From Cloacibacterium normanense (GTDB taxonomy: Bacteria; Bacteroidota; Bacteroidia; Flavobacteriales; Weeksellaceae), in contig NZ_CP034157.1 in the NCBI RefSeq assembly GCF_003860565.1, positions 186,001 to 250,000 on the forward strand: a stretch of 64,000 nt of DNA. The letters are read 5' to 3'. Below, in pieces: positions 62,606-64,000 of the stretch (within the stretch, counting starts at the first letter, position 1; every line of letters starts with the position of its first letter). The translations under genes were made by a program, and so were the position numbers. Below the pieces are notes generated by a model, which saw only the letters and a program-made list of their open reading frames with translations, had not been told where the DNA came from and searched no databases.

Positions 62606-63163
62606 ATGGCAAATACACCTTCAAATATGCTCGCTTTAGGAACTAGAGCTCCTTTTTTTGAGCTCCCAAATCCTTCTCATAGCAACGAAATTCAATCTTT
62701 AGAAGATTTAAAAGGAGAAAAAGGAACATTGGTGATTTTCATGTGCAATCACTGTCCGTTTGTGTTACACGTTATCGATAAATTGACGGAATTATACGAA
62801 GATTATCATACGCAAGGAATAGAATTTATCGCTATTAACGCAAATGATATAGAGAAATATCCAGCAGATTCTCCAGAAAAAATGATAGAATTTCAAATCG
62901 AAAAAAAATTTGAATTCCCTTATTTGTTTGACGAAAGTCAAGCAGTGGCAAAAGCTTATGACGCAGCTTGTACACCAGATTTTTATTTCTTTGACGAAAA
63001 GTTAGATTTGGTTTACCGTGGTCAAATGGATGATTCTAGACCAGGAAATCAAAAAGAAATTACAGGTGAAGACTTAATTATCGCTTTCGAAAATCTATTG
63101 TCAGGAAATCCACAAGAAGAATTACAAAAACCAAGCATGGGTTGTAATATCAAATGGAAATAA
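62606..63163 (+). CDS. Thioredoxin-like (AhpC/TSA-type) protein
   Basis: A 185-residue protein of the peroxiredoxin-like thioredoxin family. LVIFMCNHCPFVLHVIDKLT contains a CxxC motif (CNHC, about residue 49), followed by YDAACTPDFYFFDEKLDLVY with another Cys at the peroxiredoxin resolving position. The close relatives are annotated as thioredoxin family proteins in Bacteroidetes; substrate is unknown. No signal peptide is seen. A strong bidirectional terminator follows. Confidence 0.9.
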   Translation: MANTPSNMLALGTRAPFFELPNPSHSNEIQSLEDLKGEKGTLVIFMCNHCPFVLHVIDKLTELYEDYHTQGIEFIAINANDIEKYPADSPEKMIEFQIEKKFEFPYLFDESQAVAKAYDAACTPDFYFFDEKLDLVYRGQMDDSRPGNQKEITGEDLIIAFENLLSGNPQEELQKPSMGCNIKWK

Positions 63164-63185
63164 TTAAAATTACCTCATAAAAAGT

Positions 63186-63220
63186 AAAAGAGTCAAGCAT
63201 TAAACTTGACTCTTTTTTTA
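63186..63220. terminator. Bidirectional terminator between convergent genes
   Basis: Perfect 12-bp arms AAAAGAGTCAAG and CTTGACTCTTTT with T-rich flank on the plus side and A-rich flank on the other, so it can serve both genes. Confidence 0.9.
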
Positions 63221-63224
63221 TTTT

Positions 63225-63860
63225 TTAGAAAAACGGATTGTGTTTTTTCTCAAAGCATATTTGTGTTGCGTTTCCGTGACCGCTATACACTTCTGTTTCT
63301 TCGGGTAAAGTGAAAAGTTTCGTGCGAATGCTTTCTAGCAATTGCTCATGATTTCCTCTGTATAAATCTGTTCTGCCAATGCTTCCTTGAAAAAGCGCAT
63401 CGCCAGAAATTACAAATTTCTGCGCTTCATTGTAGAAAGCCAAACTTCCCGGCGAATGTCCTGGAACATGGAAAATTTCAAAACAATCTTCGTCTATAAA
63501 ATACTTTTCGCCTTCGTTTAAAAGTTCTATGTCGCCAACAAAAGGTTTGAAATCAAATCCATAATTTCTGGCAGACATTGGGTTTCTGTCGAGTACATCT
63601 TTTTCTTCTTCGTGCATTTTTATGGCAACTTTATACATGTCAAAAGCCCATTGTAAGCCTAAAACATGGTCTATGTGAGCATGAGTCAGTAAAATATTTT
63701 TGATAGAAATCTCTTTTTCTTTGATGAAATTTTCTAGAATTTCATTTTCTTTTTCGTTCCAATTTCCTGGGTCTATAATGACGCCATTTTTTTGGTCATT
63801 AAACAAAACATAAGTGTTTTCTGAAAAAGGATTGAATCGAAAAATATGAATATGGAGCAT
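63225..63860 (-). CDS. MBL-fold metallo-hydrolase (glyoxalase II-like)
   Basis: A 211-residue hydrolase. The zinc-binding THAHIDH motif (LLTHAHIDHVLGLQWA) is followed by HVPGHSPGS and SGDALFQGSIGRTDL, with a final SGHG. The group includes glyoxalase II-like thioesterases and persulfide dioxygenases; the specific substrate is unknown. An upstream ATG at 63899 adds 13 residues that lie in short-word repeats, so ATG 63860 (MLHIHIFRFNPFSENTYVL) is preferred. Confidence 0.9.
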   Translation of the reverse strand: MLHIHIFRFNPFSENTYVLFNDQKNGVIIDPGNWNEKENEILENFIKEKEISIKNILLTHAHIDHVLGLQWAFDMYKVAIKMHEEEKDVLDRNPMSARNYGFDFKPFVGDIELLNEGEKYFIDEDCFEIFHVPGHSPGSLAFYNEAQKFVISGDALFQGSIGRTDLYRGNHEQLLESIRTKLFTLPEETEVYSGHGNATQICFEKKHNPFF

Positions 63861-63865
63861 GTTTT

Positions 63866-63896
63866 GAAGTTTAGATTTTAAGATTTCAAATTTAAT
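63866..63896. repeat. Short-word repeat upstream of the MBL gene
   Basis: gaagtttagattttaagatt, then caaattt words (aagttt/aagatt type), placed between the chosen start and an alternative upstream ATG. Confidence 0.45.
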
Positions 63897-63939
63897 CATT
63901 TCAGCGTTTTAATTTTCAATATTTTGGCTCGATTTTCGT

Positions 63940-63947
63940 TATCTTCG
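63940..63947 (+). promoter_or_regulatory. Candidate -7 element, TATCTTCG variant
   Basis: TATCTTCG, 4 bases before the ATG of the partial gene at 63952. Confidence 0.45.
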
Positions 63948-63951
63948 TGAT

Positions 63952-64000
63952 ATGAAATTTCTAAAATTTACTTTTTTATTGCTTTCTGTTTTGGTTTTTG
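63952..64000 (+). CDS. Start of an exported protein (cut by the window edge)
   Basis: Only 16 codons are present: MKFLKFTFLLLSVLVF. This is a positively charged start followed by a hydrophobic stretch, that is, a signal peptide or membrane anchor. The promoter element just upstream supports a real gene. The function cannot be told. Confidence 0.6.
   Translation, partial: MKFLKFTFLLLSVLVF

Overview
The window comes from a low-GC member of the Bacteroidetes, class Flavobacteriia, most likely the Chryseobacterium/Cloacibacterium side of the Weeksellaceae. The reasons are: type IX secretion parts (a PorP/SprF protein and a secreted protein with a C-terminal sorting domain), promoters of the TTG/TAnnTTTG type, almost no Shine-Dalgarno sequences, many TTG starts, and an unusual TGAGATG Shine-Dalgarno-like box in front of rpsU that fits the altered 16S rRNA tail known in part of this class. 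Species was not determined.

Layout. 1-16 kb is a mixed housekeeping stretch: TPM-domain protein/LemA, folA, a TRIC channel, coaD, ddl, a PASTA protein, an RluA-type synthase, PorP/SprF, a four-helix-bundle gene, hemW, murI, rsmD, DUF3822, DUF6370, an Smr protein, a phosphoesterase, truA and an ABC exporter. 16-33 kb is the translation/transcription core: rpsU, a Xer recombinase, hpf, tRNA Thr-Tyr-Gly-Thr, tuf, tRNA-Trp, secE, nusG, a UmuC-type polymerase, rplK-rplA-rplJ-rplL, rpoB-rpoC and DUF3467. 33-45 kb holds envelope and accessory functions: a T9SS-sorted beta-propeller protein, a small lipoprotein, a TonB receptor, a nucleotide phosphodiesterase, an alpha-amylase, dinB, and a PadR-controlled set of three membrane proteins. 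45-64 kb returns to metabolism: punA, lpxK, yicC, gmk, nadA, thrABC behind a Thr/Ile-rich leader peptide, folB, tRNA-Cys, a polytopic membrane protein, aroC, three thioredoxin-fold proteins, YkvA, miaA and an MBL hydrolase.

Functional links. folA and folB serve folate. coaD, nadA and gmk serve cofactors and nucleotides. ddl, murI and lpxK build the envelope. thrA, thrB and thrC form the homoserine/threonine branch with visible attenuation-type control. tuf, nusG, the L11-L1-L10-L7/L12 genes, rpoBC, hpf and rpsU are the growth core.

No phage, complete IS or CRISPR array was seen. The most unusual material is between genes. Many gaps hold degenerate short-word repeats arranged as left and right inverted arms, one pair enclosing the four-helix-bundle gene. 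A free-standing 23-codon ORF has its own promoter and terminator. Two PadR-linked membrane genes have almost identical ends and unrelated middles. One small membrane gene is bounded by a 17-bp direct repeat copied from the end of its neighbour.
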